Source: Candidatus Zixiibacteriota bacterium
Lineage (GTDB): Bacteria; Zixibacteria; MSB-5A5; GN15; FEB-12
Assembly (NCBI GenBank): GCA_024280215.1
Contig: JAJRQO010000023.1
Span: 1 to 64,000 of the forward strand
Length of the DNA: 64,000 nucleotides
Direction of reading: 5' to 3'
Below the pieces are notes generated by a model. The model searched no databases. It was not told the DNA's origin and saw nothing but the letters and a program-made list of their open reading frames with translations. The first letter of the stretch is position 1; every line of letters starts with the position of its first letter. Shown in pieces: positions 62,511 to 64,000 of the stretch. The position numbers and the translations under genes were made by a program.

Positions 62511-62927
62511 CTACTCATTTATAATTTCATAACTCGATGTTACTTCGGCGACTTCTTTCATTGTCTGGCTAACAACACAGAATTTTTCCTCAGACATACT
62601 TATTGCTTTTTTAAGGCGTTTTTCTTCAAGATTTTTGCCCGTAGCGGTGAATTTAATCTCAAAAGTGTGGAATGGCTTTGGATAGTCATCTTGTTGGTGA
62701 GCAATAACTTCAATCTTGAGAGCAGTCATTTCCTGACGTTGTTTTTTCATCAGACGGACAATATCGACACCCGCACACCCTGCTATACCATAGAGGATTA
62801 GCTCAGTCGGTTTGTAACCTGCCGATGTGCCACCATGTTCTTCGGCGGTGTCGGTTGAGATATTATGCCCAAAGGCAGAGACCGAGTCAAACTTCATACC
62901 GCCAGCCCAGTTCATTTCTATTTTCAT
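62511..62927 (-). CDS. OsmC/Ohr-family protein
   Basis: 138 residues. OsmC-fold proteins reduce hydroperoxides with a pair of Cys; YGIAGCAGVDIVRLM has the first Cys and EEKFCVVSQTMK the second, so the site appears intact. The N-terminal strand MKIEMNWAGGMKFDS is typical. It is the first gene of the downstream run with DUF302, the UGA-interrupted protein and FmdB. Confidence 0.92.
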   Translation of the reverse strand: MKIEMNWAGGMKFDSVSAFGHNISTDTAEEHGGTSAGYKPTELILYGIAGCAGVDIVRLMKKQRQEMTALKIEVIAHQQDDYPKPFHTFEIKFTATGKNLEEKRLKKAISMSEEKFCVVSQTMKEVAEVTSSYEIINE

Positions 62928-63026
62928 ACAAACTCCTTTTTAAATTCACTTGAATATATACAATGAGTACCGCCCTGTCTCCAAAAATTAAGAATTATTT
63001 TTCTGCTAAATTTATATATATTGTTT

Positions 63027-63068
63027 CGTTAGTTCCTGATTTTGATTTATCAAAATTGAGAACTAACG
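63027..63068. repeat. Long imperfect hairpin
   Basis: CGTTAGTTC (63027-63035) pairs with GAACTAACG (63060-63068), then an internal loop, then ATTTTGA/TCAAAAT closed by TTTA. Confidence 0.75.
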
Positions 63069-63079
63069 TTTATGTGCAA

Positions 63080-63111
63080 GTTCTCAATTCACTAAAAAGT
63101 GAATTAGGAAC
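63080..63111. repeat. Hairpin related to 63027-63068
   Basis: AATTCACT pairs with AGTGAATT around a short A-rich loop, extended by GTTC/GAAC outside a two-base mismatch. It shares the AGTTC/GAACT ends with the previous hairpin. Confidence 0.7.
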
Positions 63112-63360
63112 CGACACAACAGGTTAATGTCAATGAGTTCTCGCCATATCATCCCAGAATTAATCTGGAAACCAGTCTTTTGAATTTTTTCTCTATAATT
63201 TGATCACACTCTTAATGTTAGAGCAGATTGGGTTTGTTTTGTCAAATTTTAGTGTTTTATTATTATCTCTTCTTTTTTCTAAATTTATATATTATCGCAT
63301 AGAACCGTAGAGGAAGCGATTAAACATTTGTTTTGTATTGAATTTGAAAAGAGAAAGAGA

Positions 63361-64000
63361 CTATTTTAACAGAATCATTTTCTTAGATGATTTGTACTGT
63401 TCTGTTTCTAAACTGTAAAGATATATCCCGCTTGTGACATTTTTCCCTAAGTTATTTGTTCCATCCCATGTTACTGTATGACTGCCTGCTAAATATAGAT
63501 TATCAGTTAAAAGTCGTACTTCCTCTCCTAATATATTATAAATTGTAAGTTTCAAATCGGTTTTAGTCGGTATTGTAAATGATATTTCTGTTGTAGGATT
63601 AAATGGGTTAGGATAGTTCTGACTTAACTCAAACCCAGTTGGAAGTTCAGCAGAAATATCATCAATATCAGTAGGTACTTTTCCAAAGGCATAAACATCA
63701 CCAGTTATCGATGCGATAAAAAGCTTGTTATTAGCTATTGTCAGATATCCGCCTGCTGGGTATTCCCAAACTTTTTCTTGAGTTGCTAAATCAAGGGCTA
63801 TTGTTTTATTTTGGGTAGATACGAAGATAAGTCCATTTGCAATTGCAGTTGAATAAGCAGTAAGGGTATCGAGAGGATATCGCCATTGTTCTTCACCAGT
63901 TAGACCATCCATAGCAATTAAAGTATCTAAAAAGATATTGTATACGTTCCCTTCACATATTGTTGGAGTACTTAAGATTACATTCCACATAGAAAAGAAA
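63361..64000 (-). CDS. Secreted beta-propeller protein with T9SS-type sorting domain (5' end outside window)
   Basis: Open to the window edge; at least 209 residues of the C-terminal part. Residues about 15-120 contain repeated PQQ/WD-like strands, for example GLTGEEQWRYPLDTLTAYS and ALDLATQEKVWEYPAGG. The last 80 residues are a type A sorting domain: LSQNYPNPFNPTTEISFTIP, KLTIYNILGEEVRLL and SGIYLYSLETEQYKSSKKMI. Such a tail routes proteins through the type IX secretion system in FCB bacteria. The ATG at 63990 is unlikely to be the true start because the frame continues past the window edge. Confidence 0.8.
   Translation of the reverse strand, partial: FFSMWNVILSTPTICEGNVYNIFLDTLIAMDGLTGEEQWRYPLDTLTAYSTAIANGLIFVSTQNKTIALDLATQEKVWEYPAGGYLTIANNKLFIASITGDVYAFGKVPTDIDDISAELPTGFELSQNYPNPFNPTTEISFTIPTKTDLKLTIYNILGEEVRLLTDNLYLAGSHTVTWDGTNNLGKNVTSGIYLYSLETEQYKSSKKMILLK

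Larger units (their letters stand above)
62928..63360. other. Intergenic region with two REP-like hairpins
   Basis: 433 bases without a gene. Two neighbouring hairpins occupy 63027-63111, described separately. The rest is A+T-rich, with no promoter, RNA gene or frame I can support. Confidence 0.6.

Noticed and set aside
1-64000. tRNA, rRNA or other structured RNA genes
   Set aside because: I looked for T-loop-like GGTTCGAATCC patterns and long conserved RNA sequence and saw none; a covariance-model scan would be needed to exclude small RNAs.

Overview
The window is A+T-rich and looks like the origin-proximal part of a Gram-negative chromosome from the FCB superphylum. The best guess is candidate phylum Zixibacteria or a close relative. 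The evidence is a YidC with a large periplasmic domain, a TonB-dependent receptor, a doubled-CXXCH multihaem cytochrome, a C-terminal T9SS-type sorting domain, and two secreted proteins ending in paired dockerin-like repeats of the DIGDLVYLVDYMFRGG type. The phylum is an inference from protein style; no 16S gene is present.

Layout. 0-2.3 kb: right end of an IS256-family element that cuts a small membrane-protein gene; a secreted dockerin-like protein gene framed by 34-bp direct repeats; then a DnaA-box-rich intergenic region (probable oriC). 2.3-7.4 kb: dnaA, dnaN, recF, a sugar-type ABC ATPase and a DinB remnant. 7.4-16 kb: mutM, uvrA, a methyltransferase, a REP-associated tyrosine transposase between inverted REP hairpins, a CDGSH protein, birA, nadC and a divergent ketol-acid reductoisomerase paralogue. 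16-25.7 kb: TonB receptor, HEAT-cyclophilin fusion, envelope proteins, multihaem cytochrome c, and a membrane protein/regulator pair behind a GTTAAT tandem repeat. 25.7-30.9 kb: IscU-like scaffold, a HEPN/MNT toxin-antitoxin pair with palindromic operators inside its promoter, and a DUF58/MoxR pair split by an isoaspartyl peptidase. 30.9-41.1 kb: the classical cluster bactofilin, M23 peptidase, parB, parA, rsmG, mnmG, mnmE, yidC, yidD, rnpA, rpmH, with two parS sites. 41.2-46.5 kb: accessory DNA, namely an AlbA-domain gene broken by two stops, a methyltransferase and a type II restriction-modification pair. 46.6-64 kb: an exporter, an M1-like protease that has lost its zinc site, PNP, a MutS-like ATPase, a Ser/Thr kinase with beta-propeller, an HYR/dockerin protein, and a small redox cluster (FmdB, a UGA-interrupted DUF6132-like protein, DUF302, OsmC). 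A truncated T9SS-sorted propeller protein closes the window.

How it works together. dnaA/dnaN/recF with flanking DnaA boxes, and parAB with parS, form the replication-initiation and segregation module; bactofilin and the M23 peptidase next to parAB suggest coupling to cell-envelope growth. Most remaining genes are housekeeping or envelope functions punctuated by REP hairpins. The point most worth a second look is the gene at 61730-61912, where an in-frame UGA sits close to a conserved Cys position of its family.
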